Origin: Triglochin maritima
Lineage: Eukaryota > Streptophyta > Magnoliopsida > Alismatales > Juncaginaceae
Direction of reading: 5' to 3'
Assembly (NCBI GenBank): GCA_963682175.1
Contig: OY821777.1
Span: forward strand, 4,047,501 to 4,111,500
Length of the DNA stretch: 64,000 nt
Part shown: piece by piece, positions 1 through 12,456 of the stretch
Layout of the letters: each line of letters begins with the position of its first letter
Position numbering within the stretch: the first letter of the stretch is position 1
Translations under genes and position numbers: made by a program
The notes under the pieces: generated by a model
What the model was told of the DNA's origin: nothing
Databases searched by the model: none
What the model saw: the letters and a program-made list of their open reading frames with translations, nothing else

Positions 1-4
1 TCGG

Positions 5-2556
5 ATGGATTGTTATTTGAGATGCGACCGGCGAAATCAAATGGAGTCTCGGGATATGGATACTGCACTTCGAAGAAACACCAAAAGAAAGGGTTGCGGT
101 TGCCGTTTCTTAATAAAAGTGGTGGAGCGACGAGATCGTGATGGATGGGTTTTGGTTTTTAATAGTGCTCACGGACATCACAACCACAGACTGGCAGTTT
201 ATCCAGAGGGTCATCGTCAAATTAGTGGTCTAAGTTCTGGGGCGAAGAAGATTGTTCGTGATATGACAGAGGCGCAAGCAAAACCACGGAACATCTTGAA
301 GGCAGTAAAAGAAAAATTCCCGGAGGACAATCCAAATCAAAGGCATATTTATAATTTCAGAGATTACATGAGGAGGACAAAATCTGAAGATCGGAATCCC
401 GTCCAGCAGTTTCTCTACCAAGCAGTGCAGTGTGAGTACTTACATTGGATTATGGCGGATCCAGAAACTGATGTCGTCACTCACGCTTTTTTGGCACATC
501 CGACGTCAGTCCAGTTGTTGCGGACATATCCTTTCGTTATCTGCATGGATTCGACTTACAAGACGAACAAGTATAAGATGCCTTTGTTCGAAATGATTGG
601 GGTCACACCAGCAAACATGAATTTCCTTATTGGATATGCGATTTTGATGGATGAATCTTACTCCAGTTATTTGTGGGTGATGGAGAAGTTGAGAGATCTG
701 TTATTGGGGACTGTCAGCCCGACTGCAATAATAACAGACCGGGAGTTAGGCCTTATGCGACCAGTGAGAGAGGTTTTTCCAGACTCTGCTCATTTACTCT
801 GCACATGGCACATCAACAAAGACGTATTGAATTACGCGTACCACGTATTCGGCAAGAATAAGGAGATGGCAGAGACTTTGAGGCGTGGAAGATGGAGGAA
901 GATCATGCTTTCTACTTCAGAAGCCGAGTATGATAGAGCTGTGTATGCTCTGAAAGATTTGTATAGATCGTGGCCGGCTATCACGGAGTATCTGGACACC
1001 ACGTGGTTAGTGCATAAAGAAAAGTTTGTGCTGAATTGGACGAACAAAGTCCTTCATTTTGGGAACACCACGAATTGTAGGGTCGAAAGTGCTCATTCGG
1101 CTCTAAAAGAGTGGATTTCTACATCGACTGCAGCTCTGGACACTCTTTTCGAGCGCGTCAACGCGGCTACTGAAATGCAGCTGACGAATATTCGAAACTT
1201 TCTTGAAGACTCGAGACGGCGAAATTTGACTAATTTCGGACATTCTCTATATCGTCACATAAATGGTAGAGTTTCGCATCACTGTTTGCAGTTGCTGAGT
1301 CAGGAGGTGAAGAGAATGCAACAGTTAGATGATGAAGTTGAATATCGTTGCGAGTGCGCTTTTCTGACTTCTCATGGGATACCTTGCGCATGTACCATCC
1401 GTGGATGTCTTGAATCAGAAAACGGAATTTACTTAGAGCAGATTCATTCGTTCTGGAGGACACTTGTCATTGGGGAAGGAGCCGGGAACGCAGAGTTTGT
1501 GTCTCAGGCAGCTCAAGACGCCGAACATTTTCGCAGTCTGGTTGATGAGATTGCAGGAAGTGACCCTACCGTAATTCGATCTGCCTCTCGGGTTTTATTC
1601 GAGCAGCTACACCCCGAACATTCGAATTTGAAAGAGCCTGCAGTAAAAACAAAGCTACGAGGTCGACCAAGGGGAAAGTCGACACGACGGGACCCTAGTG
1701 CGTTTGAGTATGCAGAGCGAGGTAGTGGTCGATCTTCAGGTAGTGGGAGTAGAGGTCGTGGTCGTTCTTCCGGTAGTGGAAGCAAAGGTCGTGGTCGATC
1801 TTCTGGTTCTTCGTCAGTGAGAGGAGGATCAGGTATACCATCCTTACATTTATTATTATTATTATTTTGTTATTTATTTCAGTAAATATGTATCTTTTGT
1901 TATTATATCTAACTGTATTTTTTGTTCATATTGTAGTGACTGGGCGGGCTGACGTAGACGACTTCCCATATGGAGATAGAATTCCAGGAATCATTATGCC
2001 ATTCCTACACCAGTGGAATGATGTACGTGCTGATGGAAACTGTGGATTTCGATGTGTCGCCGATGTTTTCCACGGTGGTGAAGACAATTGGCAACTCGCC
2101 CGTCGTTCGATTTCAAATGAGATAGCTGCGAACCCATCTTTTTATGAGCACGTATACTACGACGGTGTGGCGGAGGCTCGTCACCGGATTAATTGGGGCG
2201 GGGGACCTTGTGGCGAGAATCACTATATGGAGACGTGGACGGACTTGTTTCCCATTGCAAATTTTTACAAGTGTGCAGTTATGTTCTTCTCTCTCGGAAA
2301 TGATGGTTCGTTGTACCCATGTCTTACAGTTCTACCTTGGGAGAGTCCGCCTACCGTGACGAGACCGTGCAGAGAGTTGATTATTGCTCATTTAGGGAGT
2401 TACGCTCATTACATTCGTTTGGAATTGAATGAGGGATTCCCCGTACCTCCTATAGCGACTCTGTGGTATCAAATACGAGATGAGAGTGTTATTGGATGGG
2501 AGCTGGAGTACCAACATAGGATAGCATATTGGCAACAATTATGTAATATGTTTTGA
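5..2556 (+). CDS. MULE transposase fused to an OTU cysteine protease domain (2 exons)
   Basis: Model: join 5..1832 and 1937..2556, 815 residues from the first ATG, possibly preceded by more sequence left of the window. The intron (104 bp, donor GTATAC, acceptor TTGTAG) joins phase 1 to phase 1. The N-terminus looks like a FAR1/WRKY-like zinc region (C31, C33, His cluster near 57-61). The MULE DDE core follows: D182 in CMDSTYKTN, D245 in ITDREL, E361 in NCRVESAHSALK, plus CTWH at 266-269. A SWIM-like segment at 449-463 ends CAC, where the family usually has C-x-H. Arg/Gly/Ser repeats end exon 1. Exon 2 is an OTU domain with D642 and C645 in DGNC and a His near 767 (AHYIRL), so the triad appears complete. 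OTU enzymes cleave ubiquitin-type linkages. Its role in the transposon is unknown. No stop interrupts the model, so it may be active. Confidence 0.85.
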
Positions 2557-2645
2557 TATGTTTGTATAATTATGTAATATGTTTTGATATGTTTGTACAT
2601 TATATAGTGTTGCTTTATTATGTAATATGTTTTTGATATGTTTGC
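2539..2645 (+). repeat. Three copies of a 26-bp 3'-UTR repeat
   Basis: The unit TTATGTAATATGTTTTGATA plus TGTTTG occurs at 2539, 2570 and about 2617. The first copy contains the transposase stop codon. The TTATGTAATATG and TTTGATATG content could act in 3'-end formation; that is inference. Confidence 0.6.
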
Positions 2646-2664
2646 TTTATTTGCATTATATATA

Positions 2665-2905
2665 ATAGTACGAAAGGTTATCAAACACAAATACAAATAA
2701 TAAGGGTACAACAGATAAGCAAAACACAAATACAAACAATAAGCGTACGACATGTTCGCAAACACAAACACAAATAATAAATAATAAGCGTACAACAGAT
2801 AAACAAATATAAATGCAAATACTAAGCGTACCACAGATAAGCAAACACAAATACTAAGCGTACAACAGATAAACAAATATAAATACAAATACTAAGAGTA
2901 CGGTA
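2665..2905. repeat. Degenerate tandem repeat between convergent MULE genes
   Basis: Units of roughly 35-40 bp built on (A)CTAAGCGTACAACAGATAA and ACAAATACAAAT occur about six times. They lie between the OTU stop (2556) and the stop of the opposing mobile-domain gene (2918). Minus-strand ORFs here only translate the repeat and are not considered genes. Confidence 0.6.
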
Positions 2906-2917
2906 CAACAGATCAGC

Positions 2918-5613
2918 CTACTCATCATCCGAATCATGGTCGGAGATGCCTAACTGAGTATGCCATGACTGTATGATCTGATCCACATCTCCGCATGCAG
3001 CTCTGGCATCGTCTGGCAGCTCATCCCTCATCTGCAAGATTGGGTCTACAGCCCGTATCATCTTACCCATCCACTGCACATAACATTAACATTAGCGTAC
3101 ATTAACAAATTATACGGTACAAATAAATTTAGATAAAATGAAAAAATTACCAGATCGCCACACGTCCTATCTGGTGGTCGATCTGCTCTCCGGGAGGCAC
3201 CACGGACGATGATAGGATGTGAGTAAGTACCGAACCAATCAAGATAACGTGCATCACACTCGGAGGGGTCGCGACTACGTCTGAAGTCGCCAAGGAACAA
3301 TCGGCATGATCTCGGAAATGTCCGCCAAGTCGATTCCGCTGTAGAAGCGGGGAACCTGACGTCGTACGTCGCTGCTGTCGCAGACCGCACCGCATGCTCT
3401 GGTGTCGGGATGTCAACCGGGATCAGCTGAACATATCCTAACTGACGCAAGACCCGATCGGGCATATAAGGCTCTATGATATCCCGATAACGAATAAGAC
3501 CCATCAATAAAGTCCTCGGGACATCCGCTGCTGGGTCAGGACCATAGGGTAACCACTCCACCTAAAGTTTAACACATTAATAATAATACATCTTAAAATT
3601 AAATAAATGGTGTAAAGTTTGATACCTCTGATGCAGTCATATGATCTAGCCGTGCGCGGATGGAACGCAATCGTCCATCGCTCTTGTCCTCGCTCCGGAC
3701 AACCCACATACCCGAACGTGGATGACCCTCGTCGATAATCTTCCGCTCACGATGCGGGCGGAATGCAGGAAAGTACTCGTATATCCACGCCTGCAGCAGC
3801 GTAAGACAACCTGCAATCCCAGAACAATCCGCACGGCTAGCTATCCCAAGCTGCCGGTACAGGTATGCCAACGTCGCTGACCCCCACGAGTACTCACGAA
3901 CGGTCTCCGGGTCCCTAGCCTCCAGTAGATCGCGTGGTCTGATCCGACAACCACTCTTGTCGACAAACAAGACGGCTCCGAGCATCAAGAATAGGTACGC
4001 CGTCAACTGTGTATCATCGGCCCGCGGAGGTCGTGCCCGTCTGCATAGGTCCTCAAGGGAGTCGATGCCGACACCACCACCACTCCATAAAGCTGTATCT
4101 CTCGCCAGACCATCAGGTGTGACACCAAGCAACTCTGCCACATAACACCTCAGCTCAGACGTCGACCCCTGAGCACTAACCAGACGACCATCCACAGGAA
4201 GTCGCAGGATCTGGAAAACATCGTGAAGCATGATCGTCATCTCTCCGAAAGGCATGTGGAAAGTGTTGGTGTCAGGCTGCCACCGCTCCACAAACGCCGA
4301 AATCAAAGGCATGTCGAGATAAGGGAACATGCTGTACGGTAAGTGCCCCAAATGCGTGGCACTAATCTCCTCTCTGATATCAGCACTCAGTGTAGACCGC
4401 CAACCCTGTAGTGCTGTACAGGCTCTGTGCCGATTCTGGCACTTCAGAACCTTCCGATCCTCTCCGTCCCAGATCCGTCTAGCAATGTGACCCCAGAAAC
4501 TAGGAATGACGCTCCCATCTAAAGGACCACCAGGCGTCATACTGCTCACGATCCAAGAATCGTCCTGGACCCTCTTCTTCTTCTGAGCGCGGGGATCAAC
4601 AGTGCACGAGCTCGAATCCCCGGCCGTAAACCTCCCACCCCTACCCTTCCGCACCATCCATCCGGCGGAAGTAGAAGTACCCGCTCGACCACGTCCTCCG
4701 CTATAATCCCCCTGCCTCTCCACCTCCGGCCGCACATCATACGGGCCATCATCGTCGCTCTCGTCGTCGAAACTATCTACATGCTCATCATCGAAGGAAT
4801 CATCCTCCTCCTCACGACGACGTAATGCCTCCCTCTCCCTCCTGACCGAAGCAGATATCCCCCGTCTACGTGGATGACGCGGTGCTGAATCATCCTCTAA
4901 AGAACGGAAGGCGTGTAATGGTATCGACTTGCCTCTCCCTCCACTGTGACCCGATGACTATTTATTGAAATTTTAAATACAAATTTGTTAAATTTGTTAA
5001 ACTAAATTATCATATTTATCAAAATTGTTAAACTAAATCAAAATTTGTTAAACTTAATTATCAAAATTGTTAAACTAAATCAAAATTTGTTAAACTAAAT
5101 TAAAACAATATATAAACTAAATCAAAATTTGTTAAAACTAAATATCACAAATGTTAAACTTAAAAAGAATTTGTTAAATTAATTTTTTTGATTTATCACT
5201 ATTTATTAAAGTAATTATGATATTTATTAATTAAAAAAACAAAAAAGGCGGAGGCGTCTGCGAGAGACGCCTCCCGCAAGGTGGAGGCGTCTGTCGGAGA
5301 CGCCTCCTCCTACGGGGAGACGTCTGCGGAAGACGTCTCCCCCATCGGGGAGACGTCTTCCGCAGACGTCTCCCGCTTCGGGTCGGCGTCCGAGGGAGAC
5401 GCCCCCCGCATGGGTCGGGCGTCCTCGGAAGCCGCTCCCCCCATAGGGGGAGCGGCTTCCTCGGACGCCCGCCCCATGCGGGGGGCGTCTCCCTCGGACG
5501 CCGACGACTTTTTTTTTTTTTTTTTTTTTTTTTAAAACAAATAAATAACGTAATGTTACCTCATACGGGTACACCGGGGGAACTGCTGGCTGCTTCCCTG
5601 GCCTCCGAGACAT
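2918..5613 (-). CDS. Plant mobile domain (PMD, MAIN-like) protein carried by the MULE, 4 exons
   Basis: Model on the minus strand: 5560..5613, 3626..4957, 3151..3561, 2918..3073; 650 residues. All junctions are phase 0 with GT-AG borders (donors GAG|GTAACA, GAG|GTATCA, CTG|GTAATT; acceptors AATAG, CTTTAG, GTGCAG). Exon 1 encodes MSRRPGKQPAVPPVYPYE. Exon 2 starts with a basic and acidic low-complexity stretch. The PMD follows: LGHLPYSMFPYLDMPL, FHMPFGEMTIMLHDV, LRLPVDGR, later DIIEPYMPDRVLRQLG and SHPIIVR. The tail ends DHDSDDE. PMD proteins are related to MAINTENANCE OF MERISTEMS and are often captured by, or shared with, MULEs and gypsy elements; function here is unknown. The gene converges on the transposase-OTU gene, 361 bp apart, so the two probably form one element. 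No inactivating change is visible. Confidence 0.8.
5245..5533. repeat. GC-rich hairpin array in intron 1 of the PMD gene, followed by T25
   Basis: Inside the intron 4958..5559 sit successive inverted repeats. Two are GGAGGCGTCT/AGACGCCTCC with 5-nt loops. Then comes a GGGGAGACGTCT hairpin and its reverse complement, which also pair with each other. Last is a long stem at 5382-5505: about 60 bp per arm with three mismatches and a 4-5 nt loop. A run of 25 T (5509-5533) follows on +, which is A25 on the gene's sense strand. The flanks are strongly AT-rich, so the array is compositionally foreign to the rest of the intron. Confidence 0.9.
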
Positions 5614-7489
5614 TCGTAATCTTGTGTAGTAGGTATAGGAAGAGAAAGTTTTGAAAAAAGAGTGAAATTGTGAGATATATAAGCAAAAATAGGAGGAAGG
5701 GCAATTTGGTAATTTCAAGGGGCGATTTAAGTAATTTTGGGGCGATGTTTAGCAGTTCAGGATATATATCATGAGTATAATTCTTGAAACTTTTAACATA
5801 AAATTTGAAATCATATCAGTAGATCTGTAGCTACGGATTAATTATTCGAAACTAGAAGGGTGTTTATGTAATTCATGTAGTTTTTTATATGTTAATTTCC
5901 TATTTTGACCTGTAAAGTTGGCGGGAAAGCTCGCCAGAGGAAAGGGTACAATTGTAACAGCCGAATAATTACGTTATTGGATTCGTTGGTTATTTAATAA
6001 ATGTGATGTGTGGGATTGATGATTTGATTTTAATGTGTTTGGTGGGTGGTGGGAATCCAATATTGGAGGTTGAGGTTGATCGGTGTTTTTGTCGTAGAGT
6101 TTTGTGTCGGCGGTGTTGCATAAATTATGGTGTAGGAAAAGAGAATTCTAACTAAAAGCCAACGATCGAGGTTTTGACTTTTTAGCGCTCCATAAATTTG
6201 GTGTGCTTTTAGTGTACACTGAAGTTCAAACAAATTGACCGATTTCGTATGGTTCATTTGTTTATTTTCGTAAAAAAATATGGTAACTATTGTCAACTCA
6301 TCTGCCATAGATCTGCAATTCATAGGGGATAGCAAATAACACGTACTTATAAATGTTGACAGGTTGAAAAAAGAAGACCGATTTAACTTAGAAAGTCACC
6401 CGGTAATATCTCATACGGAAAAGAAATAGTGATTTACCCAAAAAAATAAAAATCTCAGACATGTTGAGTAAGATATGTGTTTCTCAGTGTTTACGGCTAA
6501 GATTAAAGATGGTACTAATGTTTCAAACATGCTCTAACATCTCAGAATTTTACTAATTAGATTAACTCCAATTGGTCCAGGGAGCTGTGCAAGCAACGTT
6601 TATATATTTAAGATTATAATTACCACATATGTGCAATTGTGCGGAAACGTAGGTTCAATCAGACATTATCGACTCTCTTTTTTCTGATTCATCCATGGAA
6701 TTTTGAAAATCAAAACGGTGCAATTATGAAGTAATTAAGTAAGTTACTTAAGCTAAGGATTATCGGGTGCGGTTGGATCTAGATTTTAGTGTCGGCGCAC
6801 AAAGGCCAGCTAGGCCGAGGCATCAGGTGAGAACGATGTTTGTGGGATCATGCCCCATCACTTATCGGCCACGTACGTAATACCTTAATTAAAGTAGTTG
6901 TTACCATCGAGTTTGATCAATAATGACACCCACCACTTGCATACAACAAGCTAGTATACCCTTCTCCATCTCAATTATGTAGTGTTGTTTGCTGTGATCG
7001 AGCTCCCATTTTTTGTTGTTTTCTTTGTGGCAATTGGAGGCTCCAGATCTAGTTCTTGGGTTACTTGTTAGTATTCCCCATATATGTGCAGTGAACCTTA
7101 TAATTATATATGTCATAAATCACCGACTCAGATTGACATTTTTTCTTAACTAGACTAGGCAAATATATGGTTGATTTGAAGTGCTTAAGAGAAACCACGA
7201 GCTCATGTACTAATTGAAATATACCGTTATCACAAACCACAACAACTTATGAAATCCACTATCGTGCGCATCCATGTTTTTATCGAGTGATTTTGACTTA
7301 AACGCCATCATTTGTAATATTAAACTGCACGAGTGCGCCTAAATAATGTTAATCCATGTTTTGTCATAATCGATCTCCACTTTATTTGTCGAGTGGTAGT
7401 CAAGTGCACTTTTTCACGTCGATTATTGGATGATGTCAAGTTAATAAACTACCTTTTTTCATATCCCGGATCGATCTATAATTAACTAA
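5614..7489. other. Non-coding interval containing the likely right end of the MULE
   Basis: I see no gene. The first part (to about 5760) is upstream leader or terminal sequence of the MULE; phrases such as AATTTTGGGGCGATGTTT near 5735 look like terminal sequence. The partner terminus is left of the window, so the inverted repeat cannot be verified. The rest is AT-rich sequence with only short spurious ORFs. Confidence 0.4.
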
Positions 7490-8066
7490 GACCCCGTTTG
7501 GATACCACCAATTCCAGCTTCTTAACCACCAGGGAGCTACTATAGTGAAAATTAACATCCAAACATCAGATGAGCTCCTGCTCCCAGCACGATAATCGAG
7601 ACATATTTTGTATTGAACGGAGAAGTTCATAAGATGAGCTTCTGGAAGCTTCTCCAGTTGTTGATTTTTTGTGACCATTTTATCCTTATTTATTTTTAGC
7701 ATATAACTATATAATCTTTTATTTAATCAAACTTTGGGGTAATTTACCTCCCATATCATTTGGAGATCAATCCCAGATAAACAATAATTTAATTTTTTTT
7801 AAATATAAACAAATAAAAAACATGTTTTCAAAAGAATTTTTTTTTGAAAAAACATAATTAAAACGAATTTATAATGAATTTTAATTTAATCAAAGTTTAT
7901 GGGCAATTTAGGAATTTCCTTTGACAAGACATCACCTATTATCAGAAGTCTTATGTCCATCCAAACAACTCCTAACCATCAAGAAAAAACTGCTCCTCAA
8001 TCCACATCCCCAGAAACTGACTTCTGATCGGAAGCTAACATTTAGGAGCTGCACCCAAACGCACCC
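7490..8066. mobile_element. Tourist-like (PIF/Harbinger-type) MITE, 577 bp
   Basis: It begins GACCCCGTTTGG and ends CCAAACGCACCC, giving imperfect terminal inverted repeats of the GxxxxCGTTTGG type. Both ends abut TAA (7487-7489 and 8067-8069), the expected 3-bp duplication for PIF/Harbinger MITEs. No coding capacity. The interior is AT-rich with poly-A stretches. The TIRs are short and imperfect, so assignment is moderate. Confidence 0.6.
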
Positions 8067-8732
8067 TAAGTAAATTTGACAAGTTGGTGTGGTCACACAG
8101 ACATGGTTAGCTGGGGCCTGGAGGGGGCTCAAGCCCCACACCCATTTCACAATTAAGGGAAGTAATATGTGTAATTACTTAGTAATTTGTTAGTAAAATA
8201 AGCTGAAACTCCCTAAGCTAAGATCAAAGTTCACTGCCTAAAGTTTTATGTCCTGGTTCAACCCACTAACTATGATGAACATATGATTTCATTTGCACCA
8301 AAAGTTAAATTCCCTTAATTTTAAAATTAAGGGAATTTAATTAGCACCCTTGAATATGGCTTAGTTCATAATTAAATTGAAATAGGTGTCCTTGAGAGAT
8401 GGCTTCCACGTCCTTTTCTTAATTAAGGATACAAAATTAATCAAGATGGCGATATCTAACTAATTCAATGTGTCGGTGTTATCTGTGCCTCTCTGGACGT
8501 GGAAATATTTCAATATGCACAACAGCACATGATAAAAAAATTATTTTTTGTTTTTAGAATAGTTTAGTGGACTCCTACGAAGACTCTCGACCAACATCAA
8601 TCTGTATTTACTAGGTATCTGTAAATATTCTTCATCTAATCCTAGCTGATGATGTGTTAAATTTGTAACCATATTGGAAAAGTTAGTCTCACATCTATTA
8701 GTTAAGTATTTGAGTTTTCTTGAGGAGGGGGA
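8067..8732. other. AT-rich spacer with a 34-bp perfect palindrome
   Basis: No gene is seen. A perfect 34-bp palindrome centred on AATTTTAAAATT occupies 8306-8339. The last five bases (GGGGA, 8728-8732) are the target site duplication of the adjacent gypsy element. Confidence 0.6.
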
Positions 8733-10999
8733 TGTAACATCCGAAACAGCGGAATATTTAAAATTTCATAATCAAGACACAGGAACTCAACAATCAAAGA
8801 CGGGACTGTTACTTCTCATAAAAAATAGCGATGCACCAAAATTACATCAGAGTTTGTCAAATAATACATGATTACAACAAAACGACAACAGAAGATAGAA
8901 CGTAATTATGCCGACCTCAGCGGTCCGAGAAGAGGATCCGACTCCAAAATGTGCGTGCCCGCCGATCACCACCCAACTGGACCTACTGCGGTCCTGAAAA
9001 TATAAACAACAATGCCTGAGTTTCCAGAAGGAAACCTCGTATGCCAACTCACCTACATGCATGCATTACATAATGAACCTATCATACTAGTATCATGTCA
9101 TGGCATCGACAGAAAGGAAAACAGTTCCCCCGAAGGGTAAAACAGGACGTCAGTCCGACAATCAACAACGAGTCTCCCGAGGAGACCTACTGCAGGCACA
9201 TGCAGCCTTACAGCACGCGACATCGCACCCCCCACACGCAGCTACACTACTCAAGGGTTCGGCAGGGAGCCTCTGTCACACCTGCGCGCCGATAGAATAC
9301 AGATCTGCAAATCTCAGTGGTCGGAGCCACAGGGACCAACGGGGTCGTCGCCCGGAAGGTATAACAACAACATCTTGGTAGGTGCCCAGCCGAGGAAAAC
9401 AACATAGCCGGCACACCCTCGGCCCAACAATCATCATCGCCGGCACAACCTCGGCGGCATCACCGGCACAGCATCGGTGGTCCATCACAACAGTCCGGCA
9501 CAGCATCAGACAGATCCAGACCGAAGTCTGCCAGGTCATCGGGCTCCTCGAGCCGCAAACACCAACCGCGCCGCTATAAAAGCAGGGCAGCGACCTCCGT
9601 AGCCCGTGGGCCGGTAGTCACCTCACCCAACGCCAGTTGTGTGCCCGCACAACATCAACACTGGGATCCGCGATCCCTCAGGCCTGCTATACTACAAAGT
9701 GCCAACAATCATCTCAAAAGTCACGGTCCATACATGGAGGTGACGCGTCCCGAACACCCACACTCTTCCCAACGGCGGTCCCTGGGCAGGCACGCATCAC
9801 GCGCCCACCGTCACCTCCCGGCTCATGCACAAGGCGAGGACACGGGTTTCCGTGGACAAAGTTGGCGTTCAAAAAGGGAACCAGGAATTCTGTTCTGGGC
9901 CCGAACGGTCGACCGGAAGAGGTGATTCGGTCGACCGGTTCCAGAAAGGAATCGGTCGACCGTACTCCTAAAACGGTCTACCGCTGCGCTCAAACAAAAC
10001 CCCACAACGGTCAAACAAAGGTCTAAAACCGGTCGACCGAACGAGGTCAAAATCCGGAGTTTTGTCAACATTAAATTCAACTCTATCGGTCGACCGACTC
10101 AGGGGTCTCGGTCGACCGAAAACAGACAGGGTCAACCTATTATTCTAAGTCATATAATCGGTCGAACGCAAACCTCCAACGGTCGAACAACAAACGATCG
10201 GTCGAACGTCACATGAAATTGGTCGAACAAATCATGCAAAACTAACAGGTACACTTAAGTTCCGGTCGAACACAACAAGGACCGGTCGACCGACAACAGG
10301 TAGAAAAATCCCAACTCACCAGCAATAATGCACTACCGGTCGACCGCCCCAAGGCATCGTTCGACCGGTGAAGGTTAAAGTCGGGCAAACAGTGCTAAAA
10401 CGGTCGACCGCCCGAAGGATCCGGTCGACCGTTGGTCGTCTTCAACCTCGCGCCAGCCGAGGTTTTACGAAGAAACGCGTCGCCGGAGAGGTCTCCGACC
10501 TCCCCCGACTCGACCAACGCATCCCTCACATGAGGGTCAACAAACAAACCACACTAAGGAGCGGCATACCTCTCAAGATGACGAAGATCCACCGGAGCCT
10601 CGCTCGCGCAACGTCGCCTCCGGAGATCTCCTCGTGCTCTAACTCCGCACCTCGAAATCACGACCTCATCGTCTTCCTCGCTAGCTGCTGCAACCACACG
10701 TCGGAGCTCCGCTGGGCTGGGTTGCCGAAAAACATGGAGAGGAGTTGTGGCTAAGGAGGGAGAGAGAAAAGAAGTGAGGTGAATGCTTCCTTCTACCTTA
10801 AATAGCCCAACACCTACACCCCCTTCATCCCTCCATCACACGCTCACCCTACCTCCATCACGTCACCACCACTCCACCACACATCAAACATACCCTATCA
10901 CATCACCATCACTTGACATGCACCCAAGCCTCCCATGCCTAACACCATACTTCTCCAAAGCAAAACATTAAATCTTTAAACAAGGATTGAGATATTACA
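8733..10999 (-). repeat. 3' LTR of gypsy element 1 (2267 bp)
   Basis: On + it runs TGTAACATCC...GATATTACA, and so starts TG and ends CA on both strands. It carries about ten CGGTCGACCG palindromes plus CGGTCGAAC variants at about 9907-10432. A minus-strand TATTTAAG near 10800 is a likely core promoter. Plus-strand ORFs in the LTR recur identically in other LTR copies and are not genes. Confidence 0.93.
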
Positions 11000-11042
11000 A
11001 TCCACCATCCTTAAAAGGATTTCGTCCCGAAATCAAAGCAAA

Positions 11043-12410
11043 CTACTCACCGAAAATATTCGGGTACTGCTTCCGGACTTCCTCCTTGATCTCCCAAGTG
11101 GTCTCGCGCTCACTGTGATGCTGCCACCTGACCTTCACCATCGGAATGGTCCTCCTCCTGAGCTGATGATCCATGCGATCGACTATCTCGACTGGTCTCT
11201 CCTCGAGCGACAAGTCCTGCTGAATCTCTGGCACTGCTATCTCAATAACGTGTGACGGATCTGCCACATACTTCCTCAACATCGACACATGGAAGACATT
11301 ATGCAGACCCGAAAACTGCGGCGGCAATGCAATCTGGTAGGCAACCTCTCCAACTCGGTCGAGGATCTCAAACGGCCCAATATACCTCGGACTGAGCTTC
11401 CCCTTCTTCCCAAACCTCATCACACCTCGGGCAGGGGAAATCTTCAGAAACACGTGGTCGCCCACCTCGAAACTCAACACTCGTCTGCGTCGATCAGCAT
11501 AACTCTTCTGCCTGCTCTGTGCTGTGGCCAGTCTCCTCCTGATCACATCCACCTTCTCTGCATACATCTGCACGATCTCTGGCCCCACTAACTGCCTCTC
11601 GCCCACATCACTCCAGCATACCGGCGATATGCAAGGCCTCCCGTACAACGCCTCGTACGGTGTCATCCTAATACTCGAGTGGTAGCTGTTGTTGTAGGCA
11701 AACTCTATCAGCGGCAAGTGCTCATCCCAGTGCCCTGCCCAATCCAGTGTGCATGCTCTCAGCATATCCTCCAAGGTCTGAATCGTCCTCTCTGACTGAC
11801 CATCCGTCTGCGGGTGGAACGCTGTGCTGAATCTCAAACGCGTCCCCAAAGCCTGCTGCAGACTCCCCCAGAATCTGGAAGTGAAGCGAGGATCTCGATC
11901 GGAGATGATGCTCACTGGCACCCCATGCAACCTGACTATCTCCTCCACGTACAACCTAGTTAGACCCTCCAAAGGCAACGTGGTCCTGATCGCTAAGAAA
12001 TGCGCCGACTTGGTCAGTCGATCGACTATCACCCAAATCGCGTCGTGGAACCTCCTCGTCTTTGGCAATCCTGTGAAAAAATCAATCGTCACGTGCTCCC
12101 ACTTCCACTCAGGAAGCTCAATACTCTGCATCGGTCCTGCTGGCCTCTGATGCTCAATCTTCACCTGCTGGCAGACTAAGCATCGCTCTACAAACTCTGC
12201 AATATCCATCTTCATGCCCTTCCACCAGAAGTTCCGCTGCAGGTCCTTATACATCTTCGTGCTCCCCAGATGAATGGTGTATCTAGCTCTGTGTGCCTCC
12301 TCCATGATGTCATCTCTCAGCCCATCAACCTTCGGCACCCAGATTCGACTCCTGAACCTCAGACCACCATCAACCCCCACACTGAAATCTGATCCATCTC
12401 TGGAAGCCAA
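11043..12410 (-). pseudogene. Gypsy 1 integrase and chromodomain (3' part of pol)
   Basis: 455 residues. HHCC zinc region (H..H then CLVCQQ), integrase core with [15 protein letters not shown] and [10 protein letters not shown] (the DDE residues), GPY/F-like segment (RYIGPFEIL), and a C-terminal chromodomain ([14 protein letters not shown]). The rest of pol is beyond the nested copia at 12457-21614, which entered the RNase H-integrase spacer. Unlike element 2, this copy keeps one frame from integrase into the chromodomain. It is severed from its start and is functionally dead. Confidence 0.9.
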
Positions 12411-12456
12411 CTGTAGCAGACCAACTAACTCCTCATCCCCCTGCTGAGCCTGAACC

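Noticed and set aside
2469..2888. 139-aa minus ORF resembling a membrane protein
   Set aside because: It is the translation of a tandem repeat in the gap between two convergent genes; hydrophobicity follows base composition.
5227..5718. 163-aa minus ORF with Arg/Gly repeats
   Set aside because: It is exon 1 of the PMD gene read through its donor into the intronic hairpin array and T25 run.
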